A stretch of 64,000 bases of DNA. Source: Blastopirellula sediminis. Lineage in GTDB: Bacteria > Planctomycetota > Planctomycetia > Pirellulales > Pirellulaceae. The position numbers were made by a program, and so were the translations under genes. The notes beneath the pieces were generated by a model. It had not been told where the DNA came from. It ran no database searches and worked only from the letters and a program-made list of their open reading frames with translations. The stretch spans positions 3,876,481 through 3,940,480 of the forward strand of contig NZ_JAJKFT010000010.1 in the NCBI RefSeq assembly GCF_020966755.1. Reading direction: 5' to 3'. Positions 9,257 to 18,455 of the stretch are shown here, one piece after another. The stretch's first letter is position 1. Each line of letters starts with the position of its first letter.

Positions 9257-10456
9257 ATGAGTAGCTCGTCCAACACGCGCGATCCGGTCGTCATGGTTCT
9301 GGCGGTCCTGGCCGGACTCTTTATTCTCATGCTGTTCGGTTGCGGCGTCGCATTGGCGGTCTTTATCCGCGTTACTTACGACAAAGATCTTGGCAAGCCG
9401 GCCCCAGGCACGGGGAAGATTCCGCCGCCGATTGTCGTTTCCCCCAATCGCGTCGAAGAAGATCGAATTCGCGAGTTGGAGCGACGGCGTCTTGAGCAGG
9501 ACCGGCAACACGCAGCAGAGCAATTGCGCAGGGCGCAAGAGCAGAACCGAGCGGACGCCCAAATGCGCAGGGAAAACGAGCAACAACTCGCGGACGAGCG
9601 GAAGCTGACCGAGGAGGAAGAGCAGCGGCGATTGCTACGGATAGCGGTACTGGGAGATCCCGCGGTTCCTGGCTCGACCGGACGGTTTGGAGAGCCGTTG
9701 GCTACTGCGCCGGCCGCGGTCGAACTGCCGACGCCCCCAGCCCCCTTGCCTCCCCTCGCCTATGCGGAAGAAGCGGTCCAAGCAGGCGAGCGATTGGGTT
9801 GGACCAACATCGGTTCGCGGGAGAGCAAATTTATCGATCGCGCTCCGCCTGGGGGCGTTTTGGTTGGCGCCATCGTCTTTAAGTCGAGTCGATTCGGGAC
9901 GACGGTCGCCGGCATTCAACCGATCTACCAACGACAAGATCAATATGTTGCGGGAGGGATTTGCGGAACTTCCACCAGCGATACGGCATTCAGTCTCGCC
10001 GAGGCGGGCGAAGCGGTCAGCGGGTTCCGCTTTCGTTCCGGATTGGTCGTCGACGTTATTGCACTAACGTTCGCTCCGCTGGAGGGTCTGCAATTGAACA
10101 TCGACGATGAACGGCAAGGAGAACGCCTTGGTTCGCCCGATCGCGACCTGCCAAAAGTGTGGAGCGGCGACTCCAAGCTGATCGTCGGCATCTACGGCAC
10201 CTATGAAAACAATACGAACGTCCGATCGCTGGGCATGCTCTACGCCGACCAGGTGACGGCCGGCGAACTGGGACCTCCGCTTCAACCGCTGCGGACCTTC
10301 TCCAGTGCGAACGGTAAGTTCACCGTCGAGGCGAAACTCGTAAAAATCAATGACGACGGCACGGTCAGCCTGGAGAGGGAAGATGGCTCGCGCGTGTCGG
10401 CGCCGATCGCCAGTCTGAGCGAGGAAGATCAAAAGTACATCGAGTCGCAGCGTTAA
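9257..10456 (+). CDS. Paralogous membrane protein with jacalin-like and SHD1 domains
   Basis: 399 residues. One N-terminal membrane helix (about 12-38) is followed by a strongly charged Glu/Arg/Gln coiled-coil-like segment (about 75-130), a short Pro linker, the same IDRAPPGGVLVGA...AGIQPIYQ domain as the upstream gene, and a C-terminal SHD1 domain (RTFSSANGKFTVEAKLV...DQKYIESQR). It lies 85 bp after its paralogue on the same strand. The membrane anchors differ while the distal domains are conserved, so the pair looks like a tandem duplication with N-terminal divergence. Function unknown. Confidence 0.75.
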   Translation: MSSSSNTRDPVVMVLAVLAGLFILMLFGCGVALAVFIRVTYDKDLGKPAPGTGKIPPPIVVSPNRVEEDRIRELERRRLEQDRQHAAEQLRRAQEQNRADAQMRRENEQQLADERKLTEEEEQRRLLRIAVLGDPAVPGSTGRFGEPLATAPAAVELPTPPAPLPPLAYAEEAVQAGERLGWTNIGSRESKFIDRAPPGGVLVGAIVFKSSRFGTTVAGIQPIYQRQDQYVAGGICGTSTSDTAFSLAEAGEAVSGFRFRSGLVVDVIALTFAPLEGLQLNIDDERQGERLGSPDRDLPKVWSGDSKLIVGIYGTYENNTNVRSLGMLYADQVTAGELGPPLQPLRTFSSANGKFTVEAKLVKINDDGTVSLEREDGSRVSAPIASLSEEDQKYIESQR

Positions 10457-10560
10457 TTTTTCGGACGCGGCCCCCAGGTTTGGTCGACGCAGCGCTCGCG
10501 ACGGAGCAGAATAGGGACTTCCTGTTCCCTCCTCGCTTTTCCCGCCGGAGCCTTCGAGCC

Positions 10561-11475
10561 ATGCGTATCGCCCCGCTATTGTCCTTGCTACTGTTGACCA
10601 TCGCCGCTCCGTTATTGGCGGCCGAAAAAGAAAAGCATGTCCTGCTGCTGGGGATCGACGGTTGCCGGTTTGACGCCGTGCAGAAAGCGAAGACGCCGAA
10701 TCTCGATCGCCTGGTCGCCAATGGAACTTATTCGCCGACGGCCCTGATCCTGGGAGATCGCTATCGCAAGAACGATACGATCAGCGGTCCCGGTTGGGGG
10801 AGCATCAACACCGGCGTCTGGGCCGACAAGCACAACGTGCAAGGGAACGAATTCAAAGAGCCCCACTTTGACAAGTTTCCCCACTTCTTCCACTTCGTGA
10901 AGCAGGCCTTCCCGGACGCGAAAACCGTTTCGATCGTCGACTGGGATCCGATCGCTAAGTACATCGTCTCCGACGCCGACGTCTCCCTCTCGACCAAACC
11001 GACTGGCGCCAACGTCGTGGCGACCTACGCCAAGGGAGACGAAAAGTCAACCGCCGAAGCGATTCGCCTGATCGAAGAACTCGACCCGAAAGCGATGATG
11101 CTCTACCTCGGCCAGGTCGACGAAACGGGACACGCCCATGGCTTTCACCCGAGTGTGCCAGAGTACATCGCCGCTATCGAAACGGTCGATGGACTAGTCG
11201 GCCAAGTCCTCGACGCGATCGCCAAGCGAATCGACGAAGAGTGGCTGATCGTCGTCACCAGCGACCACGGCGGCGAAGGCCGCGGTCACGGAGGTGGCCA
11301 CAACAACCCGAACATCCTCCACAGCTTCCTGATCGTCAGCGGCGAAGGGGCCAAGAAAGGAAAGTTCGAAGAGCAAGTCTACATCGTCGACGCCGTCCCG
11401 ACGCTGCTAACGTACCTGGGCGTGAAGCTGGACGACGCGTGGCAGTTAGATGGGCATGCGGTTGGGTTGAAGTAA
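10561..11475 (+). CDS. Secreted type I phosphodiesterase/alkaline phosphatase-like hydrolase
   Basis: 304 residues from the ATG at 10561; the frame is open from 10480 but the signal peptide (MRIAPLLSLLLLTIAAPLLAA) fixes this start. Visible alkaline phosphatase superfamily motifs: LLGIDGCRFD (first metal site), PNLDRLVANGTYS, the nucleophile region SGPGWGSINTG, VDETGHAHGFHP, and the second metal site VTSDHGGEGRGHGGGHN. This matches the phosphodiesterase/nucleotide pyrophosphatase branch. The natural substrate (phosphodiester or phosphonate) is not readable. It is about 100 bp from the SHD1 gene and may be transcribed separately. Confidence 0.82.
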   Translation: MRIAPLLSLLLLTIAAPLLAAEKEKHVLLLGIDGCRFDAVQKAKTPNLDRLVANGTYSPTALILGDRYRKNDTISGPGWGSINTGVWADKHNVQGNEFKEPHFDKFPHFFHFVKQAFPDAKTVSIVDWDPIAKYIVSDADVSLSTKPTGANVVATYAKGDEKSTAEAIRLIEELDPKAMMLYLGQVDETGHAHGFHPSVPEYIAAIETVDGLVGQVLDAIAKRIDEEWLIVVTSDHGGEGRGHGGGHNNPNILHSFLIVSGEGAKKGKFEEQVYIVDAVPTLLTYLGVKLDDAWQLDGHAVGLK

Positions 11476-11491
11476 GTCAATGTGCAGGCGT

Positions 11492-11517
11492 CATGGTCAC
11501 GGCCTTGCGTGGCCATG
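11492..11517. repeat. Solo palindrome, REP-like
   Basis: CATGGTCACG and CGTGGCCATG form a 10-bp stem with one G-T wobble around a 6-nt loop, 16 bp after the stop at 11475. No T-tract follows on the plus strand, so it is a poor intrinsic terminator. It may be a dispersed palindrome. Confidence 0.4.
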
Positions 11518-11742
11518 AATGGGGTGACGCGTTCGCATACGCGCGTCAGGCGTGTCCAAACTGGCTATAAGAAGGTTAATAGGGAATTTGATACGTTTCC
11601 ATCAAGTGTTGTCCCTAAACTTCCCATCGAACGATCTAGCAAATAGTGTTCTTTGGTCGTGGCTTTTGCTAAAGGAAAATGCTCTCCATTTCCCTTTCTT
11701 TTCGTTTGAAAACTACTTTGAGTTAGGGCTTTGCAAGAAATA

Positions 11743-13359
11743 ATGGCGACTGAAACGCACCCGGAGAAGCGATCATGGATTTTCCAGGCCATTCCACAGT
11801 ACTTCGATCTGAACGAAGCTCTAAAGCACATTCGCATATTCCGCTGGCGAATTAAGCAATTTAAGAATGAAATTCGAGCTGGTGACGACGTGTTTCTATG
11901 GCTTGCTGGGAGCGACGGCGGAGTGGTCGCTCGCGGAACGGTCGTCACCGATCCGCTGGACATGGAAGATTCGCAAGAGGAATTGCCCTTCGTCAAAGAA
12001 GCGGACAAAGATAAAGACAGGCTCTCTGCAGCAGTTGAGATCAATACGGTTTTCGGCGTCCCTGTTCAGCGAGAAGACCTCAAGGCCCATCCCGTTCTTT
12101 CGTCAATTTCAATTCTTAAGCAATCGCGAGGGACGAACTTTGCGCTGACAGAGGATGAGGCAGATTCGCTTGACGCACTTTGTCCGCGGTCTGAACTTCA
12201 CGGTGCGTCGCTGTTTGAAGCCTTTTCCCTATTTCATGCGACTCCCGTGGAACAATTACGCGTGAGGATACGCCGCGAACGTGCTGCTCAACTTCGAGAG
12301 TTTCTCGGTGATATCGACGGCATTACTCTTGATGGATTCAATCGTGAAGTATGGGTTCTAGAGTCGGCAACACTCCTTGGCGGCGAAGACATCCGTGGCG
12401 CACTATTTGACTCCAGCCTTCTTGATAATGAGTTTGCCGTTCAGGTTGCCGTCGCGCTTGATGCTGGCGATCTGGAGTTGCACGGTAATTACGTTTGGCG
12501 TCCTGGATCAACGGTCTATGGTTCTCCACTCGCGAACGTAACCGATCAAGAAAAGTTAAGTCATGTAAAGCACGCGCTCCGATTGTTAAACGATCCGACG
12601 CTGTCGCCAAGTGAGAAGGTCGTTCAGATTGAGTCCGTCCCTGGGTTTGGCTTTCCGACCGCGACCGGCCTCGTTATTCTTCTTCATCCCGAAGAAATTG
12701 CGATAATGAACAAGCAGACGGAGGGAGTATTCGAGAAACTTCGTGTCAATTGCAAGGGGTTCGCTGCCTTCCAGGCGGCCGCGAGCCAATTGAGGTCTGA
12801 ACTCGGTGCAGATGACTATTTGGAATTGGACTGGTTCCTGTACCAGATCAATCAAGGGATGATTGAAGTCGCGGATCGAGAGCAACACGAAAAGATGCTC
12901 CGGGACATTGACTGTCAAATCGAAGCGAGCATCGAAAAGTCTACGGCCGTGAACCAAACCGAAAAGGAGCAATTGGTAAAGTCGAGGATAGGGCAAGGGC
13001 AATTTCGGCACAACATCCAAAAGCTTGAATTGTCATGTCGGGTTTCCGGTGTTGACGATGTCCGATTTCTGATCGCTAGCCATATTAAACCTTGGCGAGC
13101 TTGCGATAATGTAGAGCGACTGGATGGAGCGAATGGACTGTTCTTGTCGCCAAACATCGACTTATTATTCGATCGAGGCCACATTTCATTCGAGGACGAC
13201 GGTACGCTTCTGATCGCGTCCGTTGTCGACGAGAAAACGCTTAGATCACTCGGCGTACCTAGCGACATGACGAACTGCGGACATTTTTCGTCCAAGCAGA
13301 AGCGATACCTCGCCTACCATCGTCAGCATGTCTTTCTCGGATCGAACAAGTCTGAGTAA
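11743..13359 (+). CDS. EVE-HNH protein, candidate modification-dependent (type IV) restriction endonuclease
   Basis: 538 residues from the ATG at 11743 (a TTG 12 bp upstream is the alternative). The N-terminus is EVE-like (PUA superfamily): RSWIFQAIPQYFDL, then FRWRIKQFKNEIRAGDDVFLWLAG and GGVVARGTVV. EVE domains bind modified bases. A middle region around residues 290-370 contains a helix-hairpin-helix-like VPGFGFPTATGLVILLHP. The C-terminus is an HNH_2-type nuclease: GQGQFRHNI, CRVSG, FLIASHIKPWR (His near 447), NGLFLSPNIDLLFDRGHI. In characterised EVE-HNH proteins this pairing cuts DNA with modified cytosines. Codon use is more AT-rich than in flanking genes, suggesting acquisition. No methyltransferase is adjacent. 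Confidence 0.82.
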   Translation: MATETHPEKRSWIFQAIPQYFDLNEALKHIRIFRWRIKQFKNEIRAGDDVFLWLAGSDGGVVARGTVVTDPLDMEDSQEELPFVKEADKDKDRLSAAVEINTVFGVPVQREDLKAHPVLSSISILKQSRGTNFALTEDEADSLDALCPRSELHGASLFEAFSLFHATPVEQLRVRIRRERAAQLREFLGDIDGITLDGFNREVWVLESATLLGGEDIRGALFDSSLLDNEFAVQVAVALDAGDLELHGNYVWRPGSTVYGSPLANVTDQEKLSHVKHALRLLNDPTLSPSEKVVQIESVPGFGFPTATGLVILLHPEEIAIMNKQTEGVFEKLRVNCKGFAAFQAAASQLRSELGADDYLELDWFLYQINQGMIEVADREQHEKMLRDIDCQIEASIEKSTAVNQTEKEQLVKSRIGQGQFRHNIQKLELSCRVSGVDDVRFLIASHIKPWRACDNVERLDGANGLFLSPNIDLLFDRGHISFEDDGTLLIASVVDEKTLRSLGVPSDMTNCGHFSSKQKRYLAYHRQHVFLGSNKSE

Positions 13360-13528
13360 CAAAACGACGGAGACGTTTCAGGGATTAAAACTTGGCACGG
13401 CAGCAGCCTTTAGTTCGCCCTGACTCGGACGACTAGTGCAGAGAAAGTTGGTAAGTCGCTGCAAAACGGATGATATCCAACGCGAGCTGCTTCCGCAGTA
13501 ATCGTGACTCTTCAGCGAGGAGGGAAGA

Positions 13529-13568
13529 AAAGGACAGTGGTCTTTTTCGCGACTTGCCACGTCCCCTT
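13529..13568. repeat. Dispersed repeat, copy 1 (GGTCTTTTTCGCGACTTGCC core)
   Basis: A segment with core GGTCTTTTTCGCGACTTGCC is bracketed by AAGGAC on the left and GTCCCCTT on the right, an imperfect inverted pair. A near-identical copy lies at 16096-16141. The two copies flank the DUF1080 and ceramidase-like genes. Confidence 0.7.
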
Positions 13569-13581
13569 GGATTCGTCCTGC

Positions 13582-14340
13582 CTATTTTTGCTTCGCATTG
13601 GCGAGAATTTCTTTTGCTTCCGACGCCCCGATCTCGCGTACGAAGAGGTTTCGCCATTCGATTTTGCCGCCATGCGTTTGCAGCATAATTGGCCCTTTCG
13701 GTGGAAGCGGTTGACTTCGGTCCCAGTAGTTTTCCATGACGGCATTGTTCACAACCAGTTTTCCGTTCAGCCAAACCGACGTCCGATCGCCAATCTGTTG
13801 AATACGGAGTTGATTCCATTCGCCAAACGGGAGGTCGGCTAATTCAAGCGGGTCGCGACCAGCCGCCCCAGGCGTATTGTTGAACAAGCCGCCGGAACCA
13901 AGATGAGGTTTCCGAGTTGGTCTTTGCGGATCGAACTCTTGATTGGCGTCCCAGATCTGTACCTGCGGCGTGCCTCTTAAATAGACTCCGCTGTCAGCTC
14001 CGGCGACCGTCTTGTATTCCAGTAGGAATTCCATGTCGCCAAATTCGCGTTCGGTGGTTGCGTATGGCCCCTCTCCATCATTGACAAGACTTCCGTTCTC
14101 AACTCTCCAGTATTTTGAAAACTCCGCTTGCTGCTTGAGTAAGTTCTTACTTTTATCCTCTCCAACAAGTTTCTGACTTTGGTGCGGGTTTAATCCATAC
14201 CATCCGCTTAGGTCATGGCCATTAAATAAAGCACGGAACCCTTGAGGCGGCTTGGGTTCCTCGGAACGCCCTGAAGTGGGCGCCAAGGCCAGAGAGAGGC
14301 CGAACAAACACATTGTTGCAACAGTGAACTTCGTGGTCAT
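13582..14340 (-). CDS. Secreted DUF1080 (3-keto-disaccharide hydrolase-type) protein
   Basis: 252 residues with a signal peptide (hydrophobic to about residue 22, SGRSEEPK following). The DUF1080 fold is recognisable from GFRALFNGHDLSGWYG near the N-terminus, WRVENGSLVNDGEGPYATT, FLLEYKTVAGADSGVYLRG, and the C-terminal PIMLQTHGGKIEWRNLFVREI. This concanavalin-like family is expanded in planctomycetes and some members hydrolyse 3-keto-glycosides. A helical KEILANAKQK tail ends the protein. It lies 66 bp downstream of the ceramidase-like gene on the same strand and may be co-transcribed with it. Confidence 0.85.
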   Translation of the reverse strand: MTTKFTVATMCLFGLSLALAPTSGRSEEPKPPQGFRALFNGHDLSGWYGLNPHQSQKLVGEDKSKNLLKQQAEFSKYWRVENGSLVNDGEGPYATTEREFGDMEFLLEYKTVAGADSGVYLRGTPQVQIWDANQEFDPQRPTRKPHLGSGGLFNNTPGAAGRDPLELADLPFGEWNQLRIQQIGDRTSVWLNGKLVVNNAVMENYWDRSQPLPPKGPIMLQTHGGKIEWRNLFVREIGASEAKEILANAKQK

Positions 14341-14406
14341 AAGTCAATCCGAAGAATAGGGAGGCGTTTTTTTCGTAGCGGTCTACAGTGCGCAGAGGAG
14401 CGGGAA

Positions 14407-15900
14407 TTAATTCGTCGAAACTGCAGCTTGGGTCGCCGCTTCACGGAGAAGAGCTACGGCCGTTTCTACGAGCATCTCTCCGGAACCTGGTTGAAGATTG
14501 GAATTGGTCACTTCGTAGCTCCCCCCGGCGTACGCTGCGCGATGTGGGACGTAGATCGTTTCAACGGCGTTCGAGAGTTCGATCAACAGCGTGGTGCGAA
14601 AGGGGGACGCCTTTTTGATGGCCAGGCCGAGGTCGACAAAGACCTCGCCCGGTAGGCAGACGATCGCCACGTCGCGGCCTACTGCGTACACCGTAACGTT
14701 CATAGGGAGCGTATCGCCGACGCCAGCCAGCGATCGGCTGAGTCCCCAGGTTATCTGCTCGGCAGCGTTTGCATGCGGCTGCTGATGACGGAACTGATCC
14801 AGCATTAGTTTTTTGTAGGCGGTTACGTGATCGAAAAAGTCAACTTTTTCATGGTTTCTGGCCAACTTCAAAATCGCCAGCGACCGCTCGACCTCTTGCG
14901 ATGTGGCGTCCTGAAGCGGCAACTCGACGGTTCGTGATTTTACGAACAACGGCGTGGCCCCAGTCGACTCGAGTCGGTCGAGTTGTTTCGAGATTGTCTC
15001 TCCGAGCGAACGGCCAATGAAGTTGGTCTTGTTCCGCTCGCTGCGCGAGGGGTCAGAATGGTTGATGTCGCCGCAACAGCCGGCGCCAAAAATCGAGATT
15101 GTTTCAGGTCCCACCGCATCGCGCACAGCTTGCTCAATGAAGTAGGGATAATCGGCGCTCCAGTTGGTTCCCCCGACCGTGTCGAGGTGCAAAGCGAAGT
15201 TGCTTAGGACGCCGCGTGTGACGCTTCCATCGGCAGAGTCGATGGCAAGAATTCCTACGTCCGGATCGATCGGACCAGCAGCGCGAACGACATCCGGATT
15301 GGCCAGATTCATCCACGTCCGAACGCTGCCGTCGCGCATGACGAAACGCCGATTGAACGAGACGGGCGTTTTTTGCGTCGCCACACCGGCCCGCAACTGC
15401 GAAGGAGCGGCCGCTGCATGGGCTTGTGCGATCGCATCGACGGGGCCCGCGATCAGCTTCTTGATGTATTCGGCCCGCAAGGGATCTTGTCGCTCGCCCC
15501 CCAAGTGCAGGTACAGTTCCTTCGTATAGTCGGGGGCGGTATGCGAATGCGTGGCTGCGACGACGATATTCTCCGCAGGAATTCCCGTCCTTTCCGCCGC
15601 TAGTTTACGAATTTCACGCGACAGGTCGGTGGTAATTCCAATCAAGTCGCAAACCACGAGTGCACCAGCCGTAGTTCCATCATCCAGGACGATCGCTTTC
15701 GCCTTCAGCGAATCAACTGTCCCTTCCGCCAACCGTTCGTGATAGTAACCCGCCATCGGGAAGCCATTGGGCGGCGTAATATCGACTTCCGCTAGGCCTA
15801 TCTTCAAGGAAGAAGTTTGCTCTTCCGCTCCTGCGACTGCCGCAATAAGGATCGCTAGAATTACGACGAGCAAGGGCGTCTGTAGGAATTTTCGATTCAT
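14407..15900 (-). CDS. Neutral ceramidase-like secreted hydrolase
   Basis: 497 residues with a signal peptide ending around VAGAEEQ. The neutral/alkaline non-lysosomal ceramidase N-terminal domain is recognised from IGLAEVDITPPNGFPMAGYY, CDLIGIT, VVAATHSHTAPDY (metal-binding histidines) and FGAGCCGDINHSDP. It lacks the long C-terminal domain of true ceramidases (usually about 650 residues or more), as do many planctomycete homologues, so the substrate may be another N-acyl or ester compound. The DUF1080 gene follows on the same strand. Confidence 0.8.
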   Translation of the reverse strand: MNRKFLQTPLLVVILAILIAAVAGAEEQTSSLKIGLAEVDITPPNGFPMAGYYHERLAEGTVDSLKAKAIVLDDGTTAGALVVCDLIGITTDLSREIRKLAAERTGIPAENIVVAATHSHTAPDYTKELYLHLGGERQDPLRAEYIKKLIAGPVDAIAQAHAAAAPSQLRAGVATQKTPVSFNRRFVMRDGSVRTWMNLANPDVVRAAGPIDPDVGILAIDSADGSVTRGVLSNFALHLDTVGGTNWSADYPYFIEQAVRDAVGPETISIFGAGCCGDINHSDPSRSERNKTNFIGRSLGETISKQLDRLESTGATPLFVKSRTVELPLQDATSQEVERSLAILKLARNHEKVDFFDHVTAYKKLMLDQFRHQQPHANAAEQITWGLSRSLAGVGDTLPMNVTVYAVGRDVAIVCLPGEVFVDLGLAIKKASPFRTTLLIELSNAVETIYVPHRAAYAGGSYEVTNSNLQPGSGEMLVETAVALLREAATQAAVSTN

Positions 15901-16095
15901 TTGTCTCTTTCTAAATAGCCTTGCGCGAACCTGAGACGGTTAGACAAAACAAGACCTCGTATTCACTTGCGTTGATTGTCAGACCTTGAGAAGTGAAAGG
16001 AGTTCTTATGCGTATTGTTGAAGATGTGCGTCGGTTTTGGAAGATACTTTCCAAGCGAGAGCGACGGTAGCTTCATCTGCAAGCCATCTCGGATC

Positions 16096-16141
16096 AAAGG
16101 GGACGGGGGTCTTTTTCGCGACTTGCCATAACGTCCCCTTT
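16096..16141. repeat. Dispersed repeat, copy 2 (GGTCTTTTTCGCGACTTGCC core)
   Basis: AAAGGGGAC at 16096 and GTCCCCTTT ending at 16141 form a 9-bp inverted pair around the same core as at 13529-13568. The element ends 6 bp from the stop of the M50 protease gene. The surrounding 15901-16147 gap holds no other recognisable feature. Confidence 0.75.
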
Positions 16142-16147
16142 AGTTTT

Positions 16148-16717
16148 CTAAGCGACAAACAGCAAGTAACCGATCGTCTCAAGCGCAAGCGTCCCCACCA
16201 AAACTCCCGCGGCGATCGAAGCCCCGCGCGACGTCACCGTCTGAGCCCCTTGCCCAAAGCCAAAATACCCGCCGCGTCCATTCCAAAGCCACAATCCCAG
16301 CGGCACGCAGACCACACCGAACAGCGCCAGTTGCCAGGACGCTCCTCCCAACTTCAAAATCTCCGCGGCGTCGCCGACCGGCAGGAAAACCGCCGCGCCC
16401 AAGTACGCTCCATTCGCAATCAAGCAAAAGCCGGCGAAGAAGGCGGCGAGCGGCTCTTGGCTGCTCTTGAATAGTCGTAGCGTCAGCCAGACGATGGCCG
16501 GCACGAGCGCTCCGAAGATTGGCCCGGCCCAGATGATCGGCAGTTCGTGCTGCGGCGCATGAAAATCGGTTCGCGAGATATCCCACGGGACCAGGTAGAC
16601 GAGTTCTACCTGGCCGCCGAAGTAAAGGGTTGCCAGTGCATGGCCTAGCTCGTGGATGATTTGCATCCAGAGCCAGCAGGTAACGCAAATGGCGAAGGCG
16701 AAAACGCCGCGTCTCAT
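16148..16717 (-). CDS. M50-like membrane metalloprotease
   Basis: 189 residues from the ATG at 16717; the longer frame upstream is antisense-like shadow. The zinc motif HELGH lies in the first third ([18 protein letters not shown]), and five to six hydrophobic segments follow, as in small M50 (site-2 protease-like) proteins. The second conserved motif (D ligand) is less clear; [11 protein letters not shown] is a candidate. The start overlaps the stop of the upstream sulfatase in an ATGA junction (16714-16717), implying translational coupling and a shared physiological role that is not readable. Confidence 0.72.
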   Translation of the reverse strand: MRRGVFAFAICVTCWLWMQIIHELGHALATLYFGGQVELVYLVPWDISRTDFHAPQHELPIIWAGPIFGALVPAIVWLTLRLFKSSQEPLAAFFAGFCLIANGAYLGAAVFLPVGDAAEILKLGGASWQLALFGVVCVPLGLWLWNGRGGYFGFGQGAQTVTSRGASIAAGVLVGTLALETIGYLLFVA

Positions 16718-18168
16718 TTCACCCGGCCGACCGGACGGAGGCCGGAGCCCTTCGTCTTGGTCAAACCGTCGCCAAGGTCGGCTCGCGCTTCGTCCGCCAG
16801 TTTCTGCAGTCGGGCGACGACGTCGGGATGCGAGTCCTTCACATCGATCGTTTCGCCGATGTCGCTTTCCAGGTCGTACAGGGCCAGGCCGGTGTGGGCC
16901 TGCTCGTAGTTGACCGGCAAGCCGTCTTTGCCGCCGGGGCGACCATTCAGGGTGCGGTAGCCGTGCGGAAAGTGAAGCTTCCACTTGCCGCTGCGGATCG
17001 CTTGCAGCTGGTCGCCGTAGTACATGTAGTACGCTTCGTGCGGGCTCTTCGCGCCGGGCTGGCCGGTGACGATCGGCCAGATGTTTTTGCCGTCGATCTT
17101 GTGGTCAGGCAGCTTGGCGCCGATCAGCTGGGCGACAGTCGGCAGAATGTCGATCGTCATCATCGGCGTGCTGACGCTCTTGCCGGCCGGAATCTTGCCC
17201 GGCATCCAGAAGATCGTCGGTTCGCGGCAACCTCCGTCCCACATCGTCCCCTTCCCTTCCCGCAGCGGACCGGCCGAGCCGGCATGTTCGCCGTACGAGA
17301 GCCACGGGCCGTTGTCGGAGGTGAAGATCACCAGCGTGTTGTCGTCCACCTTGTTACGGCGAAGCGCTTCCATGATCTGGCCGACCGACCAGTCGACTTC
17401 CATCACCACATCCCCAAAGAGCCCAGCGCCAGACTTGCCGGCGAACTTGTCCGAGACGTAAAGAGGCACGTGGACCATCGAGTGCGGAACGTAGAGGAAG
17501 AAGGGCTGCTTGGCGTGATCGTCGATGAACTCGACCGCTTTCTCGGTGTAGAGGGTGGTCAGGTTCCGCTGTTCCTCCGGCGTCACTTCGGCGTCGATGA
17601 TTTCGTTTTTCGAGATCAGCGGCAGGTCGGGATAGGTCTTCTTGCGCTGCTCGAGCGACTTGTCGCGAAGGCCGGGATGGTAGGGCCACATGTCGTTCGA
17701 GTACGGTAGGCCGACGTAGTCGTCAAAGCCATGCTGCAGCGGCAGGAACTCTTTCTCGTCCCCCAAGTGCCACTTGCCGTAGATCGCGGTCGCATAGTCC
17801 TTCTGCTTGCAAATTTCGGCCAGGGTCGTTTCTTCCGGGTTAAGCCCGATCTTCGACTTCGGACCGAGCGCTCCCAAGATGCCAAGTCGATTGTTGTAGC
17901 AGCCGGTCAGCAGTCCGCACCGCGAGGCGGAGCAAACGGCCTGGGTGACGTAAAAGTCGGTGCAGATCGTCCCCTCTTTGGCCAGCTCGTCAAGATGCGG
18001 CGTCGGATAGGCGGTCGCGCCAAACGGGCCGATGTCGGCGTAGGCCATGTCGTCAATAAAGATGACGACGATGTTGGGAAGCTTGGCTTCGTCGGCGGCG
18101 AAGCTGACGGACGAACAGGCGAAAACGGCAACCAGAGCGGCCGCCGCCAAGGTGAAGGTGCGAAGCAT
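16714..18168 (-). CDS. Secreted arylsulfatase
   Basis: 484 residues with a signal peptide (cleavage probably after SFAA near residue 25). Sulfatase motifs: [14 protein letters not shown] (metal site), CSASR at residues 79-83 (C-x-A-x-R, formylglycine site) followed by [14 protein letters not shown], and the second metal site [18 protein letters not shown]. The CxAxR variant is still a type I sulfatase signature. Likely a periplasmic or exported enzyme acting on a sulfated glycan or aryl sulfate. First gene of a two-gene unit with the M50 protease downstream. Confidence 0.9.
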   Translation of the reverse strand: MLRTFTLAAAALVAVFACSSVSFAADEAKLPNIVVIFIDDMAYADIGPFGATAYPTPHLDELAKEGTICTDFYVTQAVCSASRCGLLTGCYNNRLGILGALGPKSKIGLNPEETTLAEICKQKDYATAIYGKWHLGDEKEFLPLQHGFDDYVGLPYSNDMWPYHPGLRDKSLEQRKKTYPDLPLISKNEIIDAEVTPEEQRNLTTLYTEKAVEFIDDHAKQPFFLYVPHSMVHVPLYVSDKFAGKSGAGLFGDVVMEVDWSVGQIMEALRRNKVDDNTLVIFTSDNGPWLSYGEHAGSAGPLREGKGTMWDGGCREPTIFWMPGKIPAGKSVSTPMMTIDILPTVAQLIGAKLPDHKIDGKNIWPIVTGQPGAKSPHEAYYMYYGDQLQAIRSGKWKLHFPHGYRTLNGRPGGKDGLPVNYEQAHTGLALYDLESDIGETIDVKDSHPDVVARLQKLADEARADLGDGLTKTKGSGLRPVGRVK

Positions 18169-18455
18169 GCGATTCTAGCCGGGTTGGGGGGCGAGATGGG
18201 CGATTTGGAAGGAAGTTCTCATTCTCGTCCATCCTGTCACATGGGTCAACTTTCTTAGCAACGCTTCGCCAAGACAAAATTGTTGTTTGAAAAGGGAAAA
18301 CGGCGAAAATGAAGGGATTTGCTGCGACGGAATGCGGCGTTGGCAGCGAATTGATTCTGAGCGTCCCCCGCTTTAACGGCCCCTAAGTTGCCAGAAGATT
18401 TTGGTTCGAGATCTTATAGTAGTCGCAGCGTTAGCAGGGACGGCTAAGGTCGAAA

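Noticed and set aside
13433-13819. A small gene overlapping the end of the DUF1080 gene
   Set aside because: It is in another frame of the same strand and includes the dispersed repeat; no RBS or motif.
11476-16147. A full defence island around the EVE-HNH gene
   Set aside because: Neighbours are secreted enzymes and repeats; no methyltransferase, toxin-antitoxin or other defence genes were seen.
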